Virus record (IMG/VR): IMGVR_UViG_3300042558_002627
Coordinates: 1-56,722 of that record
Source: a virus
Length of the DNA stretch: 56,722 bases
Direction: 5' to 3' (one strand)
This document shows, one piece after another, positions 16,339-26,875 of the stretch (positions are counted from its first letter, which is position 1; every line of letters starts with the position of its first letter). The notes below the pieces were generated by a model that had not been told where the DNA came from, ran no database searches, and saw only the letters and a program-made list of their open reading frames with translations. A program made the translations under genes and the position numbers.

Positions 16339-17162
16339 TGTACGCAGGGAAAACAGTTTCATATAAAGCAATCATTGATAAGGCCATTAGAGATTTTGGC
16401 TTTAACTACGATATCCACGAAGAGGAAGGAGTAGAGTGGTTGGCAGAATTCATGGCACATACTAATGTAGGAGTGACTATGGAGGAGAAAATTGCTTATA
16501 TCGAAGTCTGTGATGCTCGCGGAGATTTACCTTTTGACCTTTACAAGATTGGCCAAGTAGCTCACGTAGAAGGAGTTATGACTATCGAAGATGCAGAATG
16601 TGGTAAAGGAAGAATGTATCCAATGCGTTGGAAAACAGATTACTTCCACAAAAGATATCACAAAGATACTCGTGACTATACTACAGAAGCTAGAGAAACT
16701 TATACCGTTGGACAAGGATATATTTTCCCGTCAATGGACAAAGGAATTGTAGCAATGTCATACAGTGCAATACCGACCGACGAATGTGGCTATCCTACTA
16801 TTCCTGCAGAGCAACAATGGATGGAAGCAGGAGCTCACTATATTGCTCACAAGATTGCTAGAAAATTATGGTTAAGAAATGAACTTGCTGGTGATAAATA
16901 TCAAATTATTGAAAGAGATAGAGATTGGTATTTTGCACAAGCAGTTAATCATGCTAAACAATGGAACGGCGTAGACGAAGCAGAAACAGTGAAAAATTCT
17001 GTAGTAAGAACTATTCCTGATCTACAGGCGCATGCTTCTTTCTTTGCAAATATGCAGTTGCCAGAGCAACGTAAATTTAGACCTAAAGCAGGAATTGGTT
17101 TAGTGTCTACAATCAATGTTATAACACAAAATACTCAAGGTAGTAATCCAGCAACATCATAA
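16338..17162 (+). CDS. Ring/tail tube-type connector protein, crAss-like (gp43 class)
   Basis: A 274-aa protein starting in the stop of the previous gene. N-terminal helices (SYKAIIDKAIRDFGFNYDI) are followed by EGVEWLAEFMAHTNVGVTME, a beta region with VEGVMTIEDAECGKGRMYPM and a GYIFPSMDKGIVAMSYSAIP segment, then helical AGAHYIAHKIARKLWLRNEL. This pattern corresponds to the second ring protein next to the muzzle gene in crAss-like phages. It overlaps the muzzle gene by 1 nt (TAATG), so the products are made in coordination. Confidence 0.65.
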   Translation: MYAGKTVSYKAIIDKAIRDFGFNYDIHEEEGVEWLAEFMAHTNVGVTMEEKIAYIEVCDARGDLPFDLYKIGQVAHVEGVMTIEDAECGKGRMYPMRWKTDYFHKRYHKDTRDYTTEARETYTVGQGYIFPSMDKGIVAMSYSAIPTDECGYPTIPAEQQWMEAGAHYIAHKIARKLWLRNELAGDKYQIIERDRDWYFAQAVNHAKQWNGVDEAETVKNSVVRTIPDLQAHASFFANMQLPEQRKFRPKAGIGLVSTINVITQNTQGSNPATS

Positions 17163-20100
17163 TGGAAAGACAGATTAATACATACGGAGGAATGAATATG
17201 GATGCTGCTTATGATACCATAGCAGCTAATCTATATGTAGATGCAGTTGATATTAGAATATCGACTACCAAAGGAGAATCTATGGGAGCATTTACCAACA
17301 TTCAAGGTAACGTAGAATCTTTTGAAATTCCTTCTGAAGGAGATTGGGGTATTGCTGTAGGGGTTCCAGAAATTATCGGATACACAACTATTAGAAGTAG
17401 AATTATACTTTTTGTAGCAGACGACTCTAATTCTAATGGCTGGATATACGAAATACAATATAACGAAGCTACTCGTGAAATCCTTCCTGGATTTCCTAGT
17501 TTACTTTATTTTAATGCTGCTTTAAATTTTAGTAAAGAGTTTCCAATTGAGGCATTAGGAAGATACGAGCAAGCAGGAATTCAACGAGTTTATTGGACAG
17601 ATTATAATAATTATCTGCGTTCAATAAATATTAGTTCTCCTGTTTTATTTACAACTCCTCCTGGACTAATCGATATTTATCCTGATACAATTTTTGTTCA
17701 GCCTTTATTGTCTAACATTCTTAATGGGGGAAGTCTATTAGTAGGAGAATATCAAGTAGCTTATAGAGTAAGAACGGCTGATGGTAAAGAATCTTTAATA
17801 TCTCCGCCAAGTAATCTAATTCATGTTACTTCTAAGTCTGAACTATTAACGCAGTCTGCCCAATATACAGGAATGACTAAAGGAGCAAATTCTGGAAAAG
17901 CATTAAGTATTAATGTAGATGTAAGTAACTATGCAAGTTTTACAGAAATAGATGTTTTCTTAATTTTTCATGAAGATTTTAGAGCCTTACCTGAAGTAAC
18001 TTACGTAGAGACTAAAGCTATTTCTGGGTCAATAGTAAACTTCATTATCACAGGAAATGAAGAAACTGCTTACATAATAGAGTACGCAGAATATATAGCA
18101 AAATCTTTTGCTTTTAAAACTGCTAAAAGTATTACTCAGAAAGATAGCTCATTAGTAATTGCTAATTTAAAGTCTTCTAACTTTTCTATTCAAGATCGTT
18201 TAGCAGACTTAAATGAAACTTTTGATACTGACGTAGTACGTTATGATTATTTAGCTACTACAGATAACGATAAATTTTGTAAAAGATATAACAGAGATGC
18301 ACAATGGAGTGATGGATGGTTTAATGACGATCAATTTAAATATCAATCTGATGGTGTAACTTTAGGAGGACAAAGTGATAATATTAGTTTTAAATTTCAC
18401 TTAGAACAATTTACTCTTGATGGAAGTCCTACAAATGGTTTTGTCAATGTAGCTAACGTTCCCGATTACGGCCCTGTTCCGCCTCCTCATAATTTAGATG
18501 ATGGCGCCAATTTTTACCAAAATATTACTTTTCCAAATAATGCTTCTCCGTTTATTTCAGGTTTATTACGTGGGTATAAGCGCGGAGAAACATATCGTTT
18601 CGGGATAGTATTCTATAATAAAAAAGGAGAGAGTTCTTTTGTAGAACATTTATGTGATATTAAGTTTCCAGATATCTCTGACCAAGATGATGTGCCGAAT
18701 AATTCGGGGACTACTTATTTTCCATTAACCACTTCTAGTGGTACTACTACTTACGGGTATGCCCTAGGAGTAGAGTTTACTTTAGACTTTTCTACTTGTC
18801 CAACTTTTTTAACAGAAATAGATAGTTATCAAATAGTAAGACTAGAAAGAACTAATGTAGACAAACGACGCATTACTTCAGGTATTATAAAAGCCTTTGC
18901 TGATATTGATATAGGAGCTCCTAACACTGGATTAGATTTTGATTTAACTCAACCTATTGGAGGTTCTGTAGTATCAGGAGGAAGTGATATTTATCACATT
19001 TATCCTGAAAACAAAATAGGAACTACTTTTAATAATTTACATGGAGTAACTCGTCCTTACGGAGATGTACCAGGAGATTTTATTGCTTTCCACAGTGCAG
19101 ATGTTTCTTATAATTTTGATAATATAGGAGAGTTAATTACTTCTACTAATAATGCATGCGTACTTGTTACAGGAGGTCTAAACCATCCTGCAGGTGTTCT
19201 TTTACCTACAGTAGATTTATCAGGCCCTGAAGACTTATGTAAAATAGCTCAAGATTATAGAGTAACTATGCGAGACATAATTGACTTACAAAGTTTATCT
19301 CCAGAAAATATTAAGATTTGGGCAAACGGCAAATCAAAAGTAGGGATGTACTCTACTTCAGAATATACCGATAATGTGATTGGGCCTTTTGATGTAGGAG
19401 GTACAGCTACTTACTTGCGTAATTATTCTGCTAGTTATGACACTATTACTAGTACAGGTATTAATGATCCTCAAGGAAGTCCTGCAGCAAATAGTCCTAA
19501 TTTTGAAATTAGTAAAGGCGCTACAGGAATTATCGGTAAAATAGGAAAATTATTAGTAGATCCTATTGATGCAGCACCAATTCCTGCTTCATCTTTGTAT
19601 GATAATTTTTCAAATTTTGTAACTGTTTCTACAGGATCTGAGTCAGCATTTATTCCTATTGTAGATATTGTTCTTCCTAAAGAAGAAATTTACGGAGGAT
19701 ATACTAATGATGTATTAGCAGCTAATGTTTTTATTTCTGCTTCTCCAATTATTCCTGTAGGAGAAACTAATCCTAAAGTATTTGGTGGAGACATTTTTAT
19801 AAACATGTTTACTTTCCAAAGTGGAACTATTGAATTAGATACAATATTTTACAAAAATGCTGGGGGACTTTCTCCTGATGCATTTGGAACTTCTTATTCT
19901 AGAACAGGAGCTTTTCCAGTAGAGTCTTCTATAAATATTGATTTAGCACAAGGAGCTACTATAAAGACTGGAGTTAAATATACAGAAGCTTTAAATGGTA
20001 CTCAGAATACAGTACTTAGACAAGAGACTGCTAATACTTACACACAGTATGGAGAAAATTTGTTTATGTATGCTTACAACACAGTATATTCTCAAGAAAA

Positions 20101-21421
20101 TAATAATGTAACTTTCTTTACTAAACCGTTAAACTTTGATAGTACTTCAGCTGCCAATGACATCCGAGCGTATTTATCAAATGTAAAAATCAACGGAGAT
20201 AAGATCGATGCTTGGACAAAATTCGGCGCTAACAACTATTATGATGTTGACGACTACGGTCCAATCAATAAAGTAATCAATTGGAAAGATACAGTTTACT
20301 TTATTCAAGATAGAGGCTTTGGAGCTTATGCTATCAATAGAGCTGCTATCACTACTACTAATGACGGAGTTCCTACACAATTAGGTACAGGTCAAGGATT
20401 TGGTAAACACCAATATTTTTCTAAAGAGCATGGAGCAATTCATCAATGGGGAATAAAAACTACAGACTCTGGTATATATTTATTTGACGGTATTCACAGA
20501 AAGATTTTTGTATTTAGTACTTCAGGAAATGGAGGAGGAGAAAATAATCCTTTATCAGAAATTAAAGGATTACATAGTTTCTTACAATTACTTCCTGATG
20601 GAGTATTCTATAGAAAAGAAAATCAAGGAGATAATCCAATAAAAGGTTACGGAGTTACTATTGGAAAAGATAGAATAAATGATGAAGTAATTTTTACATT
20701 CCTATCTACTACTCCTAGAGTATTAGACATTGTTTCAGGAGAAACTTATTATCCAGGAGATATTATTATCTATGAAGATTCATATTATGTAGTAAATGAA
20801 GAATTTACAGCTTCAGCAAATCCTCAAATTTTACAAGGACAATTAGAAAAATATACGGACCCAGTATCAATTAATCCTACGTTACAAGCAACTAGTATTG
20901 TATATGACGAATTGATGCAGCAGTTTTCTTCTAAGTACTCAGCTACTCCAAGAATGTGGATAGAGAACGGAGATATTTTATTGTCTGCTGATCCTGCTGA
21001 AGGAAATCTTTTATACACGCACAACATTGGTAATTGGGGAGAATTCTATGGTAATGTAGAAGAAGCTTCTATTACTTTAGTAATTAATCCACAAGCTGAT
21101 ATAAATAAAATTCTTCGTACTTTAGAATTCAATTCTATTGTAAGAGATGATTTAAAACAAATAGATAGATCTGTTACTATTACTGCTTTTAGAGTCGAGA
21201 CTCAAGACCAAGATACAGGAAAGATTCCTTTCTCTTCAGGTAGAATTAAACGTAGATTTGATAAGTGGAGAGTTAAACTTCCGAGAGATACTAACTCAAT
21301 AAATCAACGTGCACGTTTGAGAAGTACACATTTTATTGTAACTTTATACTTTGATAATAGCGACAATAAAGAATTTATAATGAATCGTTTAATATCGTAT
21401 TTCGACTATCAGATATTCTAA
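17162..21421 (+). CDS. Muzzle/tail tubular protein, crAss-like (gp44 class)
   Basis: A 1419-aa beta-rich protein. It opens with RQINTYGGMNMDAAYDTIAA and VDAVDIRISTTKGESMGAF, the start typical of the crAss muzzle and related tail-nozzle proteins. It continues through many beta-propeller-like segments (YEIQYNEATREILPG, GVYRVYWTDYNN-type strands, GTDSGIYLFDGIHRK-type blade) and ends with RWKVKLPRD-type strands and NRLISYFDYQIF. Muzzle subunits form the tail nozzle through which DNA and cargo leave. Length suits the family; both ends are coupled to neighbours by 1-nt overlaps. Confidence 0.7.
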   Translation: MERQINTYGGMNMDAAYDTIAANLYVDAVDIRISTTKGESMGAFTNIQGNVESFEIPSEGDWGIAVGVPEIIGYTTIRSRIILFVADDSNSNGWIYEIQYNEATREILPGFPSLLYFNAALNFSKEFPIEALGRYEQAGIQRVYWTDYNNYLRSINISSPVLFTTPPGLIDIYPDTIFVQPLLSNILNGGSLLVGEYQVAYRVRTADGKESLISPPSNLIHVTSKSELLTQSAQYTGMTKGANSGKALSINVDVSNYASFTEIDVFLIFHEDFRALPEVTYVETKAISGSIVNFIITGNEETAYIIEYAEYIAKSFAFKTAKSITQKDSSLVIANLKSSNFSIQDRLADLNETFDTDVVRYDYLATTDNDKFCKRYNRDAQWSDGWFNDDQFKYQSDGVTLGGQSDNISFKFHLEQFTLDGSPTNGFVNVANVPDYGPVPPPHNLDDGANFYQNITFPNNASPFISGLLRGYKRGETYRFGIVFYNKKGESSFVEHLCDIKFPDISDQDDVPNNSGTTYFPLTTSSGTTTYGYALGVEFTLDFSTCPTFLTEIDSYQIVRLERTNVDKRRITSGIIKAFADIDIGAPNTGLDFDLTQPIGGSVVSGGSDIYHIYPENKIGTTFNNLHGVTRPYGDVPGDFIAFHSADVSYNFDNIGELITSTNNACVLVTGGLNHPAGVLLPTVDLSGPEDLCKIAQDYRVTMRDIIDLQSLSPENIKIWANGKSKVGMYSTSEYTDNVIGPFDVGGTATYLRNYSASYDTITSTGINDPQGSPAANSPNFEISKGATGIIGKIGKLLVDPIDAAPIPASSLYDNFSNFVTVSTGSESAFIPIVDIVLPKEEIYGGYTNDVLAANVFISASPIIPVGETNPKVFGGDIFINMFTFQSGTIELDTIFYKNAGGLSPDAFGTSYSRTGAFPVESSINIDLAQGATIKTGVKYTEALNGTQNTVLRQETANTYTQYGENLFMYAYNTVYSQENNNVTFFTKPLNFDSTSAANDIRAYLSNVKINGDKIDAWTKFGANNYYDVDDYGPINKVINWKDTVYFIQDRGFGAYAINRAAITTTNDGVPTQLGTGQGFGKHQYFSKEHGAIHQWGIKTTDSGIYLFDGIHRKIFVFSTSGNGGGENNPLSEIKGLHSFLQLLPDGVFYRKENQGDNPIKGYGVTIGKDRINDEVIFTFLSTTPRVLDIVSGETYYPGDIIIYEDSYYVVNEEFTASANPQILQGQLEKYTDPVSINPTLQATSIVYDELMQQFSSKYSATPRMWIENGDILLSADPAEGNLLYTHNIGNWGEFYGNVEEASITLVINPQADINKILRTLEFNSIVRDDLKQIDRSVTITAFRVETQDQDTGKIPFSSGRIKRRFDKWRVKLPRDTNSINQRARLRSTHFIVTLYFDNSDNKEFIMNRLISYFDYQIF

Positions 21422-24400
21422 TGAAAAAGAAGCCTAAAAATATACCTAGTCCATATGAATTTGAAGGTACTCCAATCTTCAGAGATACTACGGATTTGCC
21501 TTTTTTAAACGGAGGTCCATTAGTAGATAAGACAAATCATGGTAAATTATTAAATAGTATATATGCTTCTGCATTAGGAGATTACTATGCCAATGGCGGT
21601 ATGTTAAAAAGAGCTGACGGTTCTTCTTCTCCAAGAGGTTTATGGGATAATATTAGAGCTAAAGCTGCTTCTAATAAAAGAGCAGGAAAAGAAGGTAAGG
21701 CTCCTAGTAAAGAAATGTTGGCTCAAGAAAAAAAGATTAACAGAGAATATAAAGAAGGGGGTCAATTTGTTACACCATATTCTTTGCCTGAAGATAGTTT
21801 TATGCAAGGAGGAAGAAATTTACACAATAGTGTATACGCATCTTCTCCTGGACAATATCCAGCACCTTATAACTTTGGCGGAACATTACACAATAATCTA
21901 GCTACTAGACAACAGATGTATATGCCGCTAGATCATATTACTCGCGAAGGTGGTTCTATTTTATCAATGTCAAATACTCCGCAATTAGAAGGAGAAGGTA
22001 AAGATTTAGATTATAAAAATGGTGGTCATATGTATCCTGATGGAGGCCAGCTTTTTACATATTCAGGAAGACCAGGTGCTACTTATCAAAAAGTAAATAA
22101 CCAATGGTATATTAATACAGATAAAACTAACGGTGAATTTATTCCCGTACAGGATCCAACAGGAAAACGCACTGCTTTATTAAATGCTCAAGCTAAACCA
22201 ATGGCTATGCCTGCTAATAAGTACCAACGTAATTATGATCCATTATTAGACAGCAAACCACAAGTAGCGGAGAGTACTGTACCTAAAAATAGTTTTGATG
22301 CAGGCATGCAAAAAAGTGTGCAGAATAAATTAAGTCAAGGTGCTGCAGAAAATCAAGCTGTTAAAGCAGAGACTATTAATGCAATAAAAAATTCTGCAAC
22401 TCTTACTAAAGAACAAAAAAATGAAATTCTTTTAGATCCAAAAAAAGTAGAAGAATATAAATATTTAGGAGAAAATGCTGTTTACGGAGATCCTAATCAA
22501 GGAGCTATAAAAGAATTTGATCCTAACGATAAACCTAACAGAGTTTGGGAAATAGTTACTAATCCCCTTACTGCTTTCGAATATGCTGTTTCTGGAGGAG
22601 GTGTAGAAAACATGCCGCGCAATATCAATGAAATGCGCATGGCAGGTATTGATCCAGGAGTAGTAGAAGGTAGAAATTTAGTAGGGAATGCAATAAACTC
22701 TAATCTTAATTTATTAGATGCGGGCGATAAGTTTACGCGCAATGCTGAAGAAGGAAAATACTTAGCAGCTTTAGGAGAAGGAATGCGTTTTATTCCAGCA
22801 GGAGCAGGAGCAATAGCAGGTACTAAAACATTAGTAAATCAAGCAGAAAGATTAGGGTTACAAAATGTTGCCACAGGTAAAGCTAATTTTAGCGATTTAT
22901 TTGTTAGAGACGATTTGTATAATATTAAAACTGTAGAAGGATTAGCAAATTACAAAAAAGCTTTAGCAGAAGGAAAAATTAGTGCTACTAATAATAGATT
23001 CTATAGTACAGAATCTAATCCAGATTTCTTAAACTATATTAAAGGAGAAGAAGAAGTATTCTTACATAGAGTTCCTCAAACAAAAGCAGCAGCTGCTGGA
23101 AAAAGTTTAGCAAAGATAAAACCAAAAGGAGATGCTTTAATGGCTAGACAACGTAGTCTTCCTCCATCTGCTGATGTAGACGAGTTAATTGCATCAGGAG
23201 AATTAGCAGGATACTCTGATGAAACATTACAATCTCTTAAAGAAGTTGCGGCTAATCCAGAAGGATATTGGAATTTAGATGTTTATAAAAACAATCCTGA
23301 ATTACAAAAACTAATAGCAGATCCGCACTTAGTAAATCGCAATGAGCATTTTTTAAAAAGACCTGCTGTTGAAGATTTTAAACTTACTAATGTTGAGGAC
23401 ATAACAAAAAATGCCCCAGCATTAATAGATGTTAAAAAAATAGGAAAAGATGCATTAAAAGGATATGAAACTTTAAATCCTTTAGGTATTGCTGGGTCTA
23501 AAACTGCACCAAGTAGTATAGAAGAAATTGATAAATATAAATTAGGAGGAACTATGAACTTTAAATCAAACGCAGATTACCATAAATGGTTAGCTTATGG
23601 ACATGCAACAGGTGCATTCGAAAAAACACCAGGTAATCAACCTATAAGTGTTGCTGGAAAATCTCATAATGTACAACATGCATTAGGAGGAAATATGTAT
23701 GCAAGCGGAGGATTTGCTAATGCAGGATTTATGGCTTTGCCTAAAGAGGTTCAAGCTAAAATTAGAGCAAACACATTTGCAGAAGGTGGGCCAATGGAGG
23801 CACAGTTAACAGAATTTACTGAAGGAGGACGTCACGAAGAAAATCCTTTAGGAGGAATTCCTCAAGGAACAGCTCCTGATGGAGGTTTAAATTTAGTAGA
23901 ACAAGGAGAAACTAAATTAAATTCTTCTAATTATATATTTTCAGATTCTTTAAAAGTTGACAAAGTAACTGCAGATCAATTTGCTTTACCTAAAAATGAA
24001 GTAGGAAAAACTTTTGCAGAAATTTCTAAGAAATTGAATAGACCTAATTCTCGTAGAGAAAATGATACTATCGAACAAGTAGCTATCAAAAGAGATTTAG
24101 ATAATCTAATGAACGCACAAGAACAGTTTAAGCAAAAAGAAGTTCAAAAGAAAATGGATGAAATCCAAGCTTTAGACCCTAATGCTTTAGCAGGATTACA
24201 ACAAGGTGCGCCACAACAAATGCCTCAAATGGATCAAATGCAACAAATGCAAGGAGCTCCTGAGATGCAGCAAAATGTTCCACAATCTGTACAACCTATG
24301 GGAATGCCAGAAGGACAACCTATGGACCCTAATCAAATACCTCCTGAGATGTTAGCACAGATGCCTGAAGCACAACAAGGTCAACCTGTTATGGCTATGG

Positions 24401-26850
24401 GCGGTGGTATGTATAAATGTGGAGGCAAGATGTATAATTTTGGTGGAAGCATGTACGACTTTGGTGGATTCGTAAAAGAAAACAACGATGCATTTACTCA
24501 AGCAGGAACTGGTGCTTTAAAAGGTGCAGGTAAAGGAGCTATGATGGGAGCTAATCCAGTATTAATGGCGGCTACAGGAGGATTATCTGCTCCTATTGGT
24601 GCAGTTTTAGGAGGTTTAGCTGGAGGTATTTCAGGAGGAGTAAAAGGACATAAACAAGATGAAGCAGAATATAAAGCTAAAATTGATGCTGCTAATAAAG
24701 AAAGACTAACTGGAGTACAAACAGAAATTCCACAAGAAGCTTCTAATAATACAGCAATGGCTTTAGGACAAGCAGCTTTACAAGGAGGTCAAGATATGAT
24801 GGGAGCTTTTGCAAAAACGCCTACAGCACCAGCAACTCCTACTTCAGGTGGAGGAGTTCCAGTAATGGATAATGCAGGAAATCAAATGACAGGTACAGGA
24901 GATGCATATTCTTGGAATTCAGGTAATATGCCGACAATGCCTAATAATATGGTTAATGCTGGTATGCAAAATAATCCTTATCAAGGATTTAGAGCAGGAG
25001 GATTTGCACATAATGCAGGTCCAATGGGACAACCTTTAACTAATCTTTATGCAGAAGGAGGTTTTATGGTAGATCCAGGAGAACCAGGTGGACCTGGAAC
25101 TTCAGCAAACCCAACAGCTTTGGCTCCTGTTACAGTAACTCGACCAAAAACTTCTGCTCCAGCAATTGCTTCTTATAATCCTACTTTAGGAAGTGACTAC
25201 GCAAGTCAATATACTTCAAGTTTAGAAGGCTACAAAAATAATCCTAAAGACCCTAAAACAGGAGCTCCTATGTATGGTTCAGGAGGATCAGATGCAGGAA
25301 GTCCTACAGGTACAGGAGGAGATTACCGTCCTTATACTACTGCAGAACGTGCTGCTAGAATTAAAATGATAGAAGGACTACCTGCTACAGAATTACGTCC
25401 TGATTATTTAGAAGAGTATCAAGTATTAAAAAATAACAAACCTTATTTTGTTGCTTCTCAACAGCCAGATAAATATATTTACGAACCTTATGATTTACGT
25501 AAATATACTCCACCAACAGCAGAATCATTATCTACAATGTATCCACCTGCGCCAGACCCTAATGCATTAAAACAAAATTATTACACTGATGCAAACACTG
25601 GTCAAGTAGTAAAAGATTATGATCCTACAACTGGACAAATGGTTCCTAGAAAAATTGAAGGATTGACTACAGGAAGTATTCAATATAGTCAACCATTAGA
25701 ACAAATGGCTAATGATCCAGCAAGATTAGCAGCAAAAGCACAACAAGTTGAACAACGTAATGAAAATGTTGACTTATTAAAAAATATGACTGCTGAACAA
25801 AAAGCAGCAATGAGAGCTGCTGGTCAATCTCCTAGACAATTTTTAGGATTAGATCAAGAATCGAATACTACTCAAAAAGAAATGGGAGGTTACTTAGATT
25901 CTCCCACAGAAGACGATATGATTAATCATCTTACTAATCTCCAACAGTCTGGAGCTACTCACTCTTTTTTACGTGGTGGAGGATTTAGTCTTGAAAGAGA
26001 TTCATTAGGAAATATTGTTCCTTATAAAGTAGATTATGATGCACTAGATAGTGCAGCTTCTTTAGATAATCCTTATAATAAAGGAAGTTTAGCAACTAGA
26101 ATGGCTTTACCAGATAGTAATGTAGATTTTGCTAATATGACTGAAGAAGAAAAAGCAAAAGTATTATCTGATTTAAAAGAAGTTGATGAAACTTTAAAAT
26201 ACAAGAATCAAGATTTAACTATGAATCAAACTCTTGCTCAAGGAGTAGGTCAATTACTTCCTGCAGCATATAATCTTGGTTTAGGATTGTTTGGTAAAGT
26301 AGATAAATTAGATCCAAGAAGCTTTTACCAAAAAGCAGATTTTTCACCATGGGAATATAATATTGATCCACAGAAAAAAGAAGTACAACGTTCTTATGCT
26401 CAATTATCAAAAGCTGCTAGAGACACTGGTTTAGGTGGAGGATCCTACATGAGTAATATGCAACAAGCAGCTATGAGTCGTAACGAAGCAATGTCTAAAC
26501 TTTATGCAGAAAAACAAAATGTAGATGCGGCAAATGCATTAGATGCTAAAGTAAGAAACAAAGCTATTGAAGCCGCTAATAAAGGAGTTTTAGCTAATGT
26601 TACAGATTACAATATTAAAGCTAGAGAAGCTAAGCAACAAATGGCTGCTGCAGGTTTAAAACAAGGAGCAGATGCTGCTAGAAGTTCTGCAGAAATGGCT
26701 GCTCAAACTGCATACATGAAATTAATAGCTCCTGAATTTGCAGGAACTTTTAAATACAATACTATCTTTGATCAAGCATTAGCAAAAGCTGAAGCAAAAG
26801 CGGCAGCAGCAGCTAAAAAGAAAAAAGAAAAACAAGATAATCAAGCATAA
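21421..26850 (+). CDS. Giant cargo protein with Gly-Gly repeat motifs (gp45 class)
   Basis: A 1809-aa protein. The N-terminal and central parts carry scattered motifs with a Gly-Gly core (YANGGM, KEGGQF, KNGGHMYPDGG, LGGNMYASGGF, CGGKMYNFGGSMYDFGGF). In between is a segment HEENPLGGIPQG, followed by NLVEQGETKLNSSNYIFSD, which I associate with the first cargo protein of crAss-like phages. A hydrophobic Gly/Ala stretch (about 1035-1075, GALKGAGKGAMMGANPVLMA) could insert in membranes. The C-terminal 300 residues are helical, Ala/Lys-rich. It is presumed to be packaged in the particle and ejected with DNA. Confidence 0.65.
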   Translation: MKKKPKNIPSPYEFEGTPIFRDTTDLPFLNGGPLVDKTNHGKLLNSIYASALGDYYANGGMLKRADGSSSPRGLWDNIRAKAASNKRAGKEGKAPSKEMLAQEKKINREYKEGGQFVTPYSLPEDSFMQGGRNLHNSVYASSPGQYPAPYNFGGTLHNNLATRQQMYMPLDHITREGGSILSMSNTPQLEGEGKDLDYKNGGHMYPDGGQLFTYSGRPGATYQKVNNQWYINTDKTNGEFIPVQDPTGKRTALLNAQAKPMAMPANKYQRNYDPLLDSKPQVAESTVPKNSFDAGMQKSVQNKLSQGAAENQAVKAETINAIKNSATLTKEQKNEILLDPKKVEEYKYLGENAVYGDPNQGAIKEFDPNDKPNRVWEIVTNPLTAFEYAVSGGGVENMPRNINEMRMAGIDPGVVEGRNLVGNAINSNLNLLDAGDKFTRNAEEGKYLAALGEGMRFIPAGAGAIAGTKTLVNQAERLGLQNVATGKANFSDLFVRDDLYNIKTVEGLANYKKALAEGKISATNNRFYSTESNPDFLNYIKGEEEVFLHRVPQTKAAAAGKSLAKIKPKGDALMARQRSLPPSADVDELIASGELAGYSDETLQSLKEVAANPEGYWNLDVYKNNPELQKLIADPHLVNRNEHFLKRPAVEDFKLTNVEDITKNAPALIDVKKIGKDALKGYETLNPLGIAGSKTAPSSIEEIDKYKLGGTMNFKSNADYHKWLAYGHATGAFEKTPGNQPISVAGKSHNVQHALGGNMYASGGFANAGFMALPKEVQAKIRANTFAEGGPMEAQLTEFTEGGRHEENPLGGIPQGTAPDGGLNLVEQGETKLNSSNYIFSDSLKVDKVTADQFALPKNEVGKTFAEISKKLNRPNSRRENDTIEQVAIKRDLDNLMNAQEQFKQKEVQKKMDEIQALDPNALAGLQQGAPQQMPQMDQMQQMQGAPEMQQNVPQSVQPMGMPEGQPMDPNQIPPEMLAQMPEAQQGQPVMAMGGGMYKCGGKMYNFGGSMYDFGGFVKENNDAFTQAGTGALKGAGKGAMMGANPVLMAATGGLSAPIGAVLGGLAGGISGGVKGHKQDEAEYKAKIDAANKERLTGVQTEIPQEASNNTAMALGQAALQGGQDMMGAFAKTPTAPATPTSGGGVPVMDNAGNQMTGTGDAYSWNSGNMPTMPNNMVNAGMQNNPYQGFRAGGFAHNAGPMGQPLTNLYAEGGFMVDPGEPGGPGTSANPTALAPVTVTRPKTSAPAIASYNPTLGSDYASQYTSSLEGYKNNPKDPKTGAPMYGSGGSDAGSPTGTGGDYRPYTTAERAARIKMIEGLPATELRPDYLEEYQVLKNNKPYFVASQQPDKYIYEPYDLRKYTPPTAESLSTMYPPAPDPNALKQNYYTDANTGQVVKDYDPTTGQMVPRKIEGLTTGSIQYSQPLEQMANDPARLAAKAQQVEQRNENVDLLKNMTAEQKAAMRAAGQSPRQFLGLDQESNTTQKEMGGYLDSPTEDDMINHLTNLQQSGATHSFLRGGGFSLERDSLGNIVPYKVDYDALDSAASLDNPYNKGSLATRMALPDSNVDFANMTEEEKAKVLSDLKEVDETLKYKNQDLTMNQTLAQGVGQLLPAAYNLGLGLFGKVDKLDPRSFYQKADFSPWEYNIDPQKKEVQRSYAQLSKAARDTGLGGGSYMSNMQQAAMSRNEAMSKLYAEKQNVDAANALDAKVRNKAIEAANKGVLANVTDYNIKAREAKQQMAAAGLKQGADAARSSAEMAAQTAYMKLIAPEFAGTFKYNTIFDQALAKAEAKAAAAAKKKKEKQDNQA

Positions 26851-26875
26851 TAGATAATAACAAATACAGATAATC

